64,000 nucleotides of DNA from Sycobia sp. Sy_11. Its lineage: Eukaryota > Arthropoda > Insecta > Hymenoptera > Epichrysomallidae. The position numbers and the translations under genes were made by a program. Below, piece by piece: positions 1-10,889 of this stretch; position 1 is the stretch's first letter, and every line of letters begins with the position of its first letter. The notes beneath the pieces are model-generated. The model made no database searches, was not told the DNA's origin, and worked only from the letters and a program-made list of their open reading frames with translations. The stretch is taken from the NCBI GenBank assembly GCA_018907035.1, contig JACCIC010000139.1, forward strand, positions 248,001-312,000, written 5' to 3'.

Positions 1-220
1 GGCGGGCGGTGAAGAAGGGCGGGCGAGTAGGGGGAAGGGTCGCGACCGTCGGGAAACTCGTATTTATAAGGGGAACGATATTATTTTCTCGAGGCGAGGC
101 GGCCCCGGCTTCTTCGTCCACCTCCCCTGTCCACGCGCCCTCTTTGCATCGAGGAACGGCGGCGGCGGCGGCGACTGCTGCTGCTGCTGCCACCGCCGCC
201 GCTTCTCGCGCCGTTAGCGA
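1..220. other. GC-rich block at the window edge with triplet repeats
   Basis: CpG-containing sequence holding (CGG)n at 157-173, (CTG)n at 175-190 and (CCG)n at 191-202. The outer two tracts are complementary and could fold around the CTG run. Frames here are open on both strands and give only low-complexity Ala-rich peptides. Confidence 0.6.
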
Positions 221-326
221 TCGACTTATAAGATTTTTCTTTTAAGCAATTTCTTATGAGCGCTTTCTGATGCCGAAAAGCCGAACTTGGCTGGGAGTTG
301 GGAACTTTTTTTGTTTCTTTTATATG

Positions 327-372
327 TACACACATACACACACACGCGCGCACACATATATGCACACGCGTG
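327..372. repeat. Imperfect CA/CG microsatellite
   Basis: Alternating purine-pyrimidine sequence made of CA, CG and TA steps. Confidence 0.8.
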
Positions 373-539
373 CTTGCTAGAAGGAAATTTCGCGCGGGGG
401 GAGGAAGTGCTTATGCGATGGCAAAGAAAGAAGCCGAGAATCAAGGACGCTTTAATGAGTTGCACGAAAGTCCGAGGGTACCTATAGATGCGGGTATGTG
501 TGTATGCGCCCGTGTGTGTATATAGTAATATTGTAATTG

Positions 540-1980
540 ACTATTTATAGATGCTACGCGGCATTGTTTGGCGCAGAATGAGAATGCGGCGCCTCCTTAT
601 ACATATTTAAAAGGCTTCGCGCGTAAAGGCGCCGAGATATTCGAAATATTTTATATATTTTTACGGATAAATCCGGTGGCCGCTCGTGGCCGTTGGTTTA
701 CGCGTGTTCAAATTTGATCGAGAGCAGATTTTTTTTTTGAATTATCAAGCGAATGCCACCCGGTCACTGGGCGAGACACCTAACGCAATCGTTGATCAAT
801 AACGAATGGCAATGTGCGTCGAGTTTCACCATGGGAAGTAAATGTTCTTATACGTATTATTACGACGAATGTATAAAACACACGCTTTGCTCACCTTCGC
901 AATGATAATTAATCATTAAAAAATATCAAATTTCGAAACGATCCGACTGTTTATCAAGTACGCGGCTTTGCCTCGACTCTACGAACTAGGCAAATTATTA
1001 TTTTCAAGCAGGTTCACAGCAATTTTCTCTTTTATCTGCCAGCCGAGGCTGGCGTTTAACGACCGTATGCAGCTTCGCACTGTTCGCGCATTAAAATCGA
1101 AATAGGCCTCCTTATTTTCCTCTTGTAAACCGACGCGACCGTGCCTCTTTTAGATAATCTATCGATCTTTTGATTTTTTATAGATTTTTATTTTCGTTAT
1201 GTCTAGTCACTTACTTTTTATCGCTGAAACATTGAAATTCTTCGATAAATACAATTCATGGTTGAATTTTTTTTTAATTTTTTTACTATCCTATTGCTCG
1301 ACCAACTACGAATATCGATCGCAAGCAGAAAAAAAAGTAGATAAAAGGACGGAGCATTCCATCTATGCAATATTTAAGGAAAAAAAAATCAATTTAATAT
1401 TGAAATACTTAAAAATATCTAATAATTTATACTCGTGAATTGCGAAAAAATTACGTTATTGATCTTCTATGTTACAGTTCGTTTTCGGTTCGAACAAAGG
1501 CAACATTTTTCGAAGCAATGGATTGAAATTTAGAAAAATTATCTCGAGATTTTTTTTCGACATCTAGTTGTGAACGGAAATGATCGGATATACACTGAAA
1601 TTCTCCAATCATACAGCGGCAATCCGACAATGCGTCCAACAATACGCTTACGCTTAAGTGTCGCATTCTTCAAATTAAAATAAATACCAGCGACGCGCGC
1701 GCGCGCGGTGACGATACAAGCGATGATTGAAGGAGGGCGCGACGCGTTAGTTTTGGGAAACAGGTAGCCCCCCTTCCCTCCCCCCTCCGCCTCCCGCGAT
1801 GTATTTTGGTCCCCCGAAAATTCTAAACTTGTCCACCGCGGCGCGATTGATGCACTTGCCCCGAGGGCTTTGGAAAGAAAGGGGTCACCCAATTCTCACT
1901 CATTCCCTTCTCCTATGAAAATAAATTAATTTACGCCCGATACCTCGGCGATTCCGATCTCGTGCGCTCTGGTCCCGTTT
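540..1980. other. Non-coding, mostly AT-rich
   Basis: The best frames are 60-117 codons with no recognisable domain. The stretch holds a (CG)7 tract at 1694-1707, the C-run cluster at 1768-1794 and a CAGGTAG heptamer at 1761. Nothing else was seen. Confidence 0.5.
1768..1794 (-). other. C-run cluster, G-quadruplex candidate
   Basis: C-runs of 6, 3 and 6 bases with short T spacers are followed by TCCGCCTCCC, giving a G-quadruplex-prone minus strand in a short GC-rich patch. Confidence 0.4.
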
Positions 1981-2008
1981 TTCTTCTTCTTCTTCTTCTT
2001 CTTCTTTT
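1981..2008. repeat. (TTC)n microsatellite
   Basis: Followed by TTTTAATAAT, a flank shared with the TTC tract at 3790-3815. Confidence 0.85.
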
Positions 2009-2009
2009 A

Positions 2010-3260
2010 ATAATTCTCTTTGAAAATTTCAATATACACGCCGATGGAAATGTTTCATTGAAATCTACTGGATTTTTTACCAAGCGCAACGCGACTCGCG
2101 ACAAAGTTTACGAAAATTTTTTTATATTTGCTATAATTATATGAATTCTTAGATGTATATTAAAAATTCGCATATGCCTGACAAATTGTATATTATTTAT
2201 TATTATTAGGAACTGTAGTACATTTTCAAGAAATATCCCTATCTGTGCAGAATCGCTTCTCTTTCGAAAATCTATATTTGTCTTATAATCTAAATAAATA
2301 TAAATAAAAATTATCGTTTTGTATAAAATTATTCAACCAAATAATAATTGTATCAAATTATTTCATCATGGATTAATTTTAATTTTAATATCAATCACAC
2401 TAATTGGATTAATTTTTCACATTTATTTTCTAGGTCAAATTCACTAAATAATAGTTTACCAATTTGTGCCTCAACTCAATTACTGTAAGAGTATTACACG
2501 TTGAACTTTATTATTACTATACACACATACGTATGAAAGTATGTATATATATATATATATATGTGTTACAGTATTACGTGATATTGGCCATCTAGAACAC
2601 AACTAAATTACAAAATATCATTAGAACGTAGTCTATGAAAGTTATAACACTTTCGTGATTTATTAATTTAAATTTTCTAAACTTATATCAGCGGGAGTTG
2701 TCTACTTAGTTCATCTAACATAAAGTTTTCCAGAATTGTAAGAAAGTATTGTAAAAAAGTTTTGAAATAATTTAACAAGTTATCATGGATATCGGTATAT
2801 GCTGAATAATGCCAATGTAATAGACGGTCAAGCACAAGAATGTGATGAAGAATACCAACGCGAAACAACGTAAATATAGAATTGTAAATGCGCAAAATAA
2901 TAATAATATTAAAAAAAAAAGACTATAGAGAAAATAAGCAGGGAGGCGTTGTAAAACCATATAATTATACATCCAGTTGATCTTTACATAATCTTGAATC
3001 TTTTCGCTTCTCGCATTCCCAGTGTGTACATACCGCCGTCGAAGCTATAATTTTAATAAACATCTCATTAACGTCGCGCGCTTATGTATACCGATTAGAG
3101 TTGCCAATATGTGACTCGGGTTTAACGACTGTCCACCAAGATTACGCTAATGCGCGCGGAGGAAGACTGGGCAAATGCAATAGCTTCGGCCATGCGTATT
3201 CGCCGTTGCATTCTTGTTTTTCGTCCGTACGTGGCGCGGTAATTTATTTTCCGCTCTACC
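2010..3260. other. Non-coding, AT-rich
   Basis: Contains a short (TA)n at 2544-2562. Two overlapping minus-strand frames (66-70 codons, 2683-2972) show no known domain. No other structure was seen. Confidence 0.5.
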
Positions 3261-3264
3261 CGCG

Positions 3265-3293
3265 ACGGCGGTGGCGGCGGCGGCGGCGGCAGC
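3265..3293. repeat. (GGC)n triplet repeat
   Basis: GC-rich triplet run in an otherwise AT-rich area. Confidence 0.8.
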
Positions 3294-3789
3294 GTCAATT
3301 CTAAAGGTTACATAAACGTTGAACGAGGAAAACATTTCCATGCATTTCATTTAATGTGAACGGAACACAAACGCCTCGTCGTCCGAGCGTGTTCAGTATT
3401 TTTCTTTTTCTTTGATAGTTTTGTATGTCTCAAATTCAATCTTTACGCAGCAATGATTCGACGAATGTAATAAAAGTATGAATAACGAATTTGACAACGA
3501 TCACATGTAATGATCAATTTTTATTAACAGGAGTCTCGATTAGCGACAACGAGTAAAGTTTTAAAACATTCGCTTGTGAAATTTCATCTTTATCTCGGCG
3601 CACCGCAGAATTCTATTAAGTAATTGAGATTTCTTTAATTTTATTACACTTCATTAGCATTAAATTCATAAAGAGTATATTGTATCCGTTTTCTTTCCGT
3701 GTCCTTGAATTTTTTTTTTCTTCAACTGAATTATAGAAGAAAATGATTAATTAACGTCTCTTTTTTATAATGCCGATGGTATGCTTTTT

Positions 3790-3816
3790 TCTTCTTCTTC
3801 TTCTTCTTCTTCTTTT
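3790..3816. repeat. (TTC)n microsatellite
   Basis: Same repeat and same right flank (TTTTAATAAT) as 1981-2008. Confidence 0.85.
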
Positions 3817-3917
3817 AATAATGAAATTACAAAATCAATCCGATGAATAATGCAGCTCTTCGTGTTTTTCAAATACCAACCCGTCTATTTTAGAGCGTCG
3901 TCGCCAAAGCGCCCGTC

Positions 3918-3919
<2 letters not shown>

Positions 3920-3975
<56 letters not shown>
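3920..3975. repeat. (TA)n microsatellite
   Basis: About 28 uninterrupted TA units. The frames over it encode only (Tyr-Ile)n and are artefacts. Confidence 0.95.
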
Positions 3976-3980
<5 letters not shown>

Positions 3981-4028
3981 TTCGGCTCGCATTCATCTCA
4001 CGCATTACAACATACATTTTTTTGGTTC

Positions 4029-4060
4029 TACACTAATATATACGTGTATATATTAGTGTA
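4029..4060. repeat. 32-bp perfect palindrome
   Basis: ACACTAATATATAC and its complement are separated by GT, with one further T/A pair outside. It lies among TA tracts and is probably a by-product of repeat slippage. Confidence 0.7.
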
Positions 4061-4075
4061 TATGTGTATATGTAT

Positions 4076-4078
<3 letters not shown>

Positions 4079-4161
<83 letters not shown>
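4079..4161. repeat. Two adjoining (TA)n microsatellites
   Basis: TA runs at 4079-4121 and 4131-4161, split by TGTATATACT. Confidence 0.95.
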
Positions 4162-4169
<8 letters not shown>

Positions 4170-4288
4170 AGTTTATGCATATATATAGGAAAGAAAACAA
4201 AGTTAGTAAAAAAATTATCGTAACTCGATACGCGCTAAGGTTTTTTACGTAAATTTACATGTATTAGATAAATATATTTAAAAGTTAA

Positions 4289-4292
<4 letters not shown>

Positions 4293-4330
<38 letters not shown>
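4293..4330. repeat. (TA)n microsatellite
   Basis: About 19 TA units, the fourth TA tract within 420 bp. Confidence 0.95.
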
Positions 4331-4332
<2 letters not shown>

Positions 4333-5440
4333 ACGACCTCGTCTTAATTAAAGTGTAAGAATAATGCAGGAACTAAACTCACTTTATGTAGTAAATAGTC
4401 CATCAAAAACTTCCATCAAATCGGTTTTGAAATTATAAAGAATCATTTAAGCGACATTAATTTGTCTAAGGTTTATTTTTGTATTTAGAATTTTGGAAAA
4501 TGTACACTAAAAAAGTTGTATTTCATCAACTAATAAAAATATAAAATTTGAATTGGCAAAATTACGTATTTGCCATTTTCCGAACTGAACTGCTTGGATT
4601 TGTAAATTATAGTTGTTTGTTATGGAGGCTCACCATCAAAATGTATTTATTTCAACATAAGCGCGCCCAATAAAGAGCCAATTGTAGCTTGAACATAACT
4701 CAAGAAATGCTATAATAATTGTTTTTTTTTTTAATGCATACTGAAACAATATGTAAAAGCTGAAGTGATAACCCTGTCAGTTTTATTCAAGTAAGATTTT
4801 ATTCAAGTATTATTAATTTTATTTTTATTTTCCGTAACATTCTAGATTTATCCTTAAATGATACAATTACCTGAATTTCTAAAAGAGATAATTAAAGTTA
4901 AAGTTTCAAAGTTATTGTATAAACAATTAACATTTGTATTTACATCTTCAGCATTTTTCTGAAAGCATTGAAGGTTCTATCTATGGATACACCTATGAAA
5001 TAACTATGCGAATATGGTTCGATGAATCTAGAGTTGCAATACATTTGCGAATTTATTTTAGCAAACAAAATTTATACCAAAATCATGGCCATTTGTCTGT
5101 CTAATAGATAATGGTAGATTTTATTGCAGTCGTGGTAATTGATTATAATAGTGATCAGTAAGTTAATTATTACTTCGTTTGACTTTTTATTAAATGCTTA
5201 TTTGTCTCATGAAGTAAACAAACTTACAGATTAATATTAGATTATAATTTTTACCACGAAAGGCGGTAATCATATGAAAAATTCCATTTTCACGTTCGAG
5301 TTCTAAGGGTTAGAAAAATTCTTTTGCCATAATCCATAAACATTTCTTTCATACGAGAAAAATACATTCGGCCATGTATATTTCAATGAACTACTTTCAC
5401 GAATGACGAATTCAATAAACTATTTAGCCAGAGGGTGTTT
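4331..5440. other. Non-coding, AT-rich
   Basis: No frame of interest, RNA gene or inverted repeat was recognised. A T-rich run follows at about 5447-5464. Confidence 0.5.
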
Positions 5441-5519
5441 TGTTTTGTTTTTTTTTTTTTTTTTGTTTTATTTCTCAGCGCAATACCAGTCAGCTGCAGC
5501 GGCATGGTAAAATAGTGGT

Positions 5520-5737
5520 AGCGTATGGAGCGGGACGGCCGAATTTCGAAATTTAGAACGCGACGCGCCAAGAAATTTATCCGTTACAGGGGCATTATGC
5601 TCTCCGCCGCGCGGCGAGAATTCGCAGGAGGGAGCGCGCCCACAATCGTAAAATCGCGCCTAGAGTCGCTCCCTCCATACGTGCACACTCGGTTGTCGCG
5701 ACGCGAGGCGTATGTGTGTGCACAGCACACACACACA

Positions 5738-5773
<36 letters not shown>

Positions 5774-6130
5774 CACACGCAAAAATTTAGGAAAACCGAC
5801 CATACACTAGGCGGCGGGGGTGGTAAGCTATAGCGCTCGATTCCTGGACTTCGGGCGGTGGCGTAACGGCGGTGGGGGGGGGGCGCCGTTCGCGCATCCG
5901 CGCTTAATGGACTTCTCGGTACGAATTAAAGCGATTTTACGGCGGGCCGTCTCGGGGGTGCGCACGCGGGGCGCCTCCGTCCCACCCCCCCCCCTCCTCG
6001 TCGTCGCGGTACGTCCGATTATTTTCGGCCCCGTGGCTGCGCGGTGTCGATGCCGCGAGCCGTGAGTCAGTCGCGGTGGCACGCGAGGCGCGTCGTTTGT
6101 TCTTTGACGAGATGAACGAGAGCCGGACTG
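5520..6130. other. GC-rich, CpG-containing block
   Basis: Contains a G10 run (5874-5883), C-runs near 5983 and a CA/TA microsatellite. Frames are open on both strands at 5820-6082 and are low-complexity Arg/Ala/Pro shadows. It may be a regulatory island or the 5' region of an unseen gene. Confidence 0.45.
5726..5772. repeat. Compound (CA)n(TA)n microsatellite
   Basis: CA units at 5726-5740 run directly into TA units at 5741-5772. Confidence 0.9.
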
Positions 6131-6301
6131 GCGAGTGGATGTTTAAGATTTTTGGCGCGACTTACCAAAAGTCTCCCCTATATATAGAGGCTCTGGATGT
6201 ATAATTATATAGATTTTTTATGTACGGGCGGATTAAAATTGGATGCGGTTCTCAAGACAATGGCTGAGAAAAAGGAAATGATAAAAAAACCAAGAAACAT
6301 G

Positions 6302-6539
6302 AAATAAATATTTATTCGATGTCAAGAAATTTTTTTGTGATTTTGAGATACTAAGTTCATTTAGAATGAGTATTTTTCCATCCAAATAATATTTATCAAT
6401 ATTACAAAAATATTGCAATAATGTAATGTTTTAATATAATATTTATAAATATTATTTGAATGGAAACATACTTATTCGAAATAAACTTAGCTTATTAAAA
6501 TCTCTCCAATATTTCTTTACATCGAATAAATATTTATTT
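6302..6539. repeat. 238-bp imperfect palindrome (foldback or MITE-like)
   Basis: The arms 6302-6404 and 6437-6539 are inverted copies. I counted about 87 matches over 103 positions with no gap, and the outermost 21 nt are perfect. The loop is about 32 nt. Transcribed, it would form a long hairpin. It has no coding capacity. The structure fits a miniature inverted-repeat element or a hairpin-RNA source. No target-site duplication was seen. Confidence 0.8.
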
Positions 6540-7915
6540 GAAACGTGATCAATGAATAGTCTACTCAATTCAGAATTATCTGATGTAAAAAAAAATTAAA
6601 TTGGTTAAAAAAAATATGTGGTCAAAAAAAATTATGTAAACAACATTTTAATAATAAGATTTTTCTTTTATTATCAGGAATGACTATTTAAAATAAAATC
6701 TGTTTTTAGTTCAATGAAATGAGATTGTGCGGTTTTGTCTTTACAATATTGCACGGCGGTAGGGGTAATTAGATGGACGAGGAGTGTGACAAGACTTTCG
6801 AAAGGACAAAAGAAGAAATATAAATAAATCTAATTCTCAGAAATCCACGATTTCTGCCATTTTTATTGTCTCTTCTTATTACGAAGAATTCAGTTTTTTA
6901 CCAAAATCAGTTGTTATATTTTATCTTCCATTGAATTATAACAATTGATCGGCGATTGGCCCATGCAAACTTTTCGACTCGTGCGTTGATTTTTAAATAA
7001 CACAAGCTTTTGTAGAGAATTTACTTATGCTATAAATTTCGTACATAAATTTCGCTTTAATTTACACGGGTTCGAAAAAAGCCGATAGAATAAATATAAT
7101 TGAATTTAGGAGAATCAGGTAAATGTCTGGTATTGGAAAATTAAAATTATTTATTTTAAGATATTGACGAATCTGAAATTTGGCTCTTCAAAACTTCCAA
7201 GATATAGGACTTAATATCAAAAATATTTGAAAGTTTAAGTGGTAAAAGCGATATGGTTGATTAAAAATTCTGTATCTGCCCCATAATATCTGAAGCTCCG
7301 CTATATTTTCGGTGATTCGGATTATAATTGCATCATTCCGCTTCGAATATTAAGAGTAAAATTTCGAAAATAAAAAATCTTGAATTTCAACGATGTATTG
7401 GATAAATCATGCAATTGTTTTAATATGATCAATATAGTCACTATAGTAAATTAGTTCGACCAAGAAACCCTACCCATACATATGTTTGCCGATATTGGAA
7501 CGCCATCTAATTCAACGTAGATTCTTTCAAGAGATGGATAATCAAAAACCCTCTCTCGATAAAGGTAACTGCCATTGAAACGCTGTATTCGCAAGGAAAC
7601 TTGATTTTCTTTCCAGAATTAAACTTAAATAAAAAAAGTGCCTATATAAATATATTTGGAAATGGGTTGACTGACGCTATGAAAAAATATATAGTAAACT
7701 GTAGCGAATACCAAAATATATAATATGAAAATAATCTCCGAGAATGACGACTAAGAGATTTTTCAAGAAATTTTATTAGTTTTTATTCTTGATTTCGATA
7801 TAGAATGTATAAAAATATATTTGGTCGAACGATGAAAAAAAGTATCTGTAAATATCTGTTTTGGAAACTGTACTATACAGTATATTTTTCTTTTTAGTGA
7901 TATTCAAAACGTGCT
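6540..7915. other. Non-coding, AT-rich
   Basis: No open frame above 60 codons. A weak CTCF-like GATGGCG lies on the minus strand near 7500. Otherwise nothing was seen. Confidence 0.5.
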
Positions 7916-8118
7916 ATTGAACACCGCGGTCTACATCGTACACACCGGTATAACAATACACTAAAGATCGCCTCGGATCTCCGCGTTGGGGTAGGGGGAA
8001 GAATGGAGAGGCGGATTTAATAGCCGCGCCTCTATAGTGTCTAATTCGTAAACGGGGGCGCGACGACGAAGTCGCTACAAATCCCAGACCTCGAAAAATC
8101 CCTCCGAATCCCGTGGGG

Positions 8119-8126
8119 TATAAAAG
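8119..8126 (+). promoter_or_regulatory. Candidate core promoter TATA box
   Basis: TATAAAAG sits in GC-rich flanks (GGGG before, AGCCG after), as in strong insect TATA promoters. The expected start about 30 bp downstream falls in the (GA)n tract at 8135-8171. A TCAGTT initiator-like site is at 8219-8224, too far away to pair in the usual way. No coding exon was recognised downstream. Confidence 0.4.
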
Positions 8127-8130
8127 AGCC

Positions 8131-8134
<4 letters not shown>

Positions 8135-8171
<37 letters not shown>
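8135..8171. repeat. (GA)n microsatellite
   Basis: Begins about 9 bp after the TATA box. GA tracts bind GAGA-type factors in insects. Confidence 0.95.
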
Positions 8172-8174
<3 letters not shown>

Positions 8175-8227
8175 GAAACAGAAAGACGCATAGACAAAGG
8201 GAGGGAGACCGGATGTGATCAGTTGCT

Positions 8228-8234
<7 letters not shown>

Positions 8235-8273
<39 letters not shown>
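8235..8273. repeat. (TA)n microsatellite
   Basis: About 19 TA units. Confidence 0.95.
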
Positions 8274-8275
<2 letters not shown>

Positions 8276-8359
8276 ATGTGAGAGGTCTTCTCTCCGCTGC
8301 GCCTCGGTATATATCCGCTCAAGGGATGAGGGGAGCTGTCGTTATACACCCGACGACGG

Positions 8360-8399
8360 GCGGCGGCAGCAGCAGCAGCCAGCCAGCCAGCCAGCCAGC
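8360..8399. repeat. (CGG)/(CAG)n followed by (CCAG)n
   Basis: A short CAG run at 8367-8379 passes into five CCAG units. Confidence 0.85.
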
Positions 8400-8689
8400 G
8401 GGAGGAGTCGGCGAAGGCGCGCGCCGAGCATAATAAGAGGCTCTCCTCGGGCCGCGATGAATATTTCACTGCCGGTCGCGCGCCTCTGCCGCGCCCTTTC
8501 CTCGGACCCGCGCGCCGTTTTTACCGACCCGGTTTTCTCCCATCCGCGTACCTGCCGCGCGGGCGGCTGCTCTCGCATCCGTGGCCCCGCCCCCTCCTCC
8601 ACAAGCCCGTCGCTGCGGACGCACAACGACTTGTTGAGCCCGACTGTGCACATATACGCGTGCACGCTTTTGCGTCGGTGTCTGGCGGC

Positions 8690-8714
8690 GGGGCGGGTGG
8701 GTGGGGGCGGGGGG
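8690..8714 (+). other. G-quadruplex motif with one-base loops
   Basis: Five G-runs of 4, 3, 3, 5 and 6 bases are separated by single C or T bases, an arrangement that favours very stable parallel quadruplexes. It lies about 570 bp downstream of the TATA box at 8119 in the same GC-rich block. Confidence 0.75.
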
Positions 8715-8989
8715 CTGTTTTCTCACGCGTGCGCACCGCCGATAGCCGTCGGAGAGCCTCGCAAGTGCGAGGAGGTAAAAACGCCCTTACCCCAACGTTC
8801 GGGTTTGCGCGAGGCGAGAAATGACTGGTGGACATCTCGGATTTTTGGCGATTGGATACGATTGTGTGATCGGATAGACCGCGCGAACGCGCATAAAATA
8901 TTGCGCCCGACAGCGACGTATAATCTCATCCGCAGCTATGCTCTGTCTTATAAAGAGACAATGGAATTCCGATACCGAATGTGATTCCG

Positions 8990-10370
8990 GTATTGTGGAG
9001 CAGGAGGGAAGATGGTGTTATTTTAAAGTTAATGATAAAGCGCGAAAAAAAGTTATTTATAATCAACTTCTGGAACGCGTAATATATTAATGTTAACGGG
9101 CTAAGGCATGCAACGATCGTAAGACCAGCGGTGTTCAGCACACCTGACACCAGGTGACGATACGCGGATTTCAGCCTGCAGCCGTCTAAAGTTTTATTTC
9201 ACGATATATAAGTAGAAGGATGAAACCTATAGTCGTGTGACTTTTTTTTATTCAATCTTTGTCGAAAGACCTCTGTTGAAGAATTTTGGATAGTTAATTA
9301 GTTTTGGAGATTTTTATGTAAATAATTGTCTAGATTTATCGAATTTTACCGATATGACAATGAACCGGATCTTTCTTACATTTCTCAGAAAAATAATTTA
9401 TCATGTATAAATTAATCGGTGAAAGCTCCAGCGACGTCGAGACGGGAAATGCTAGTAACTTATAAATTTACTTTAAGAGAATTTCATTTCCATTGGTTTC
9501 AAACTATAATATTGCCAATAAAATAAAAATTAATGTTGAACAATAATAGCAAGAGTATGTTTTAAGCTCTTTGCTGATTTATTTATAATCGCGATCGAGG
9601 CACCGTCCCGGTGTCCTATCAAGACCCAACAAACAGCCAAATATTGTGAGACGAAATAAATATGCCAAGAAAAAAATGATTTTTTCACATTTTTAGTCCT
9701 TGGTATCATCAAAATGTGATTTCATGGATTGATTCTAGAAGCAGATTCGGATTCAGTGCAATCAAAACCTTCCGAAATGTGTATTGAACAATTACTGTTA
9801 CTAAAAATCGGTAAAATTTGATTCCTCTAGGATATGAATTATTAGCTTTTTCTAGCGTCAAGTCTAATATATAGTAAACGATATCTACTGATATCGTTCA
9901 AAACGTTATTCATGTTCCTGAAAATTTCATAGAACTTTTACTGAAACTTGTGTTTCGTGAAAGAATACCATTTTACAAGCATACGCTCATTTATTATTTA
10001 AATGTCACAACTGTTTCAATAGAATTTTTTTGATACATTAATTTATACTAACTGATTATACAACAGTTCGCGTTGTATACTTCAAAGATGATCGCAGAAA
10101 ATGAAACTTAATATTTAAAACTACATTACAATAATCAGAAAAATTCACTTCAATTATTCGCGTTAATGTTATACCAACTTAATAAACGGCTTTCCACGCA
10201 ATCCCTTTTACATCCAACATTAATAAAACAGTTTTATATAAATTTCAAAACTTTTTAATAATAAAGTTTGAATCAAGTTTCTAAAAATGTATAATAAAAA
10301 AATGAAAAAGAAAAAAAAATGACGAGCAAAAACGTGAGGTCGCTCTCCAATAAAAGTTAGCGCCACGCTT
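8990..10370. other. Non-coding, AT-rich
   Basis: Contains the CACCTG pair (9141-9156). Frames of 60-74 codons show nothing recognisable. Confidence 0.5.
9141..9156. promoter_or_regulatory. Palindromic pair of CACCTG E-boxes
   Basis: CACCTG and CAGGTG are separated by four bases (CACCTGACACCAGGTG), so the sites are one helical turn apart. CAGGTG is the class bound by Snail and ZEB zinc-finger repressors and some bHLH activators. The site lies just outside the GC-rich block 7920-8960. Confidence 0.3.
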
Positions 10371-10449
10371 GCGCTTGCTTGCGAGCTTTCTGCAAGTCAG
10401 CGAATAAAAGTCAAACGGGAGAAGCGCCGGGAAAATCTACTGCTTCCGC

Positions 10450-10588
<139 letters not shown>

Positions 10589-10789
10589 CGCATTTAAATT
10601 GGATGAGTGTATTTCTAAAGACATGCAAAGAAAAGAAAGTTGATCAAAATATTAATAAAAATCGAATAAATATTTATGAGTATATATCCACGCGCTACCA
10701 TATACTCGTTGAGCGCGACTAGCACGCGCAGTAAAAGTTCATACAGCTAATCGCTCCGACTATAAGGTTCAAAGACAACCTTTTATGTA

Positions 10790-10823
<34 letters not shown>

Positions 10824-10839
10824 CCTATCTATCTATCTA

Positions 10840-10880
<41 letters not shown>
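10790..10880. repeat. (ATCT)n followed by (TA)n
   Basis: About 13 tetranucleotide units with one ACCT variant, ending in TA units from about 10843. Confidence 0.95.
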
Positions 10881-10883
<3 letters not shown>

Positions 10884-10889
10884 ATACGA

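Larger units (their letters stand above)
7920..8960. other. GC-rich block with promoter-like features
   Basis: Holds the TATA box (8119), a GA tract, a TA tract, CAG and CCAG repeats (8367-8399) and a strong G-quadruplex motif (8690). A 253-codon frame (8223-8984) runs across it, but it begins in (TA)n, has competing frames on the minus strand and no recognisable domain. It is not called as a gene. This is the best promoter or enhancer candidate in the left part of the window. Confidence 0.45.

Noticed and set aside
8223..8984. 253-codon plus-strand frame
   Set aside because: It starts inside (TA)n, runs through CAG/CCAG repeats and a G-quadruplex, has several competing minus-strand frames and no recognisable domain. 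Long GC-rich sequence with few stops explains it.
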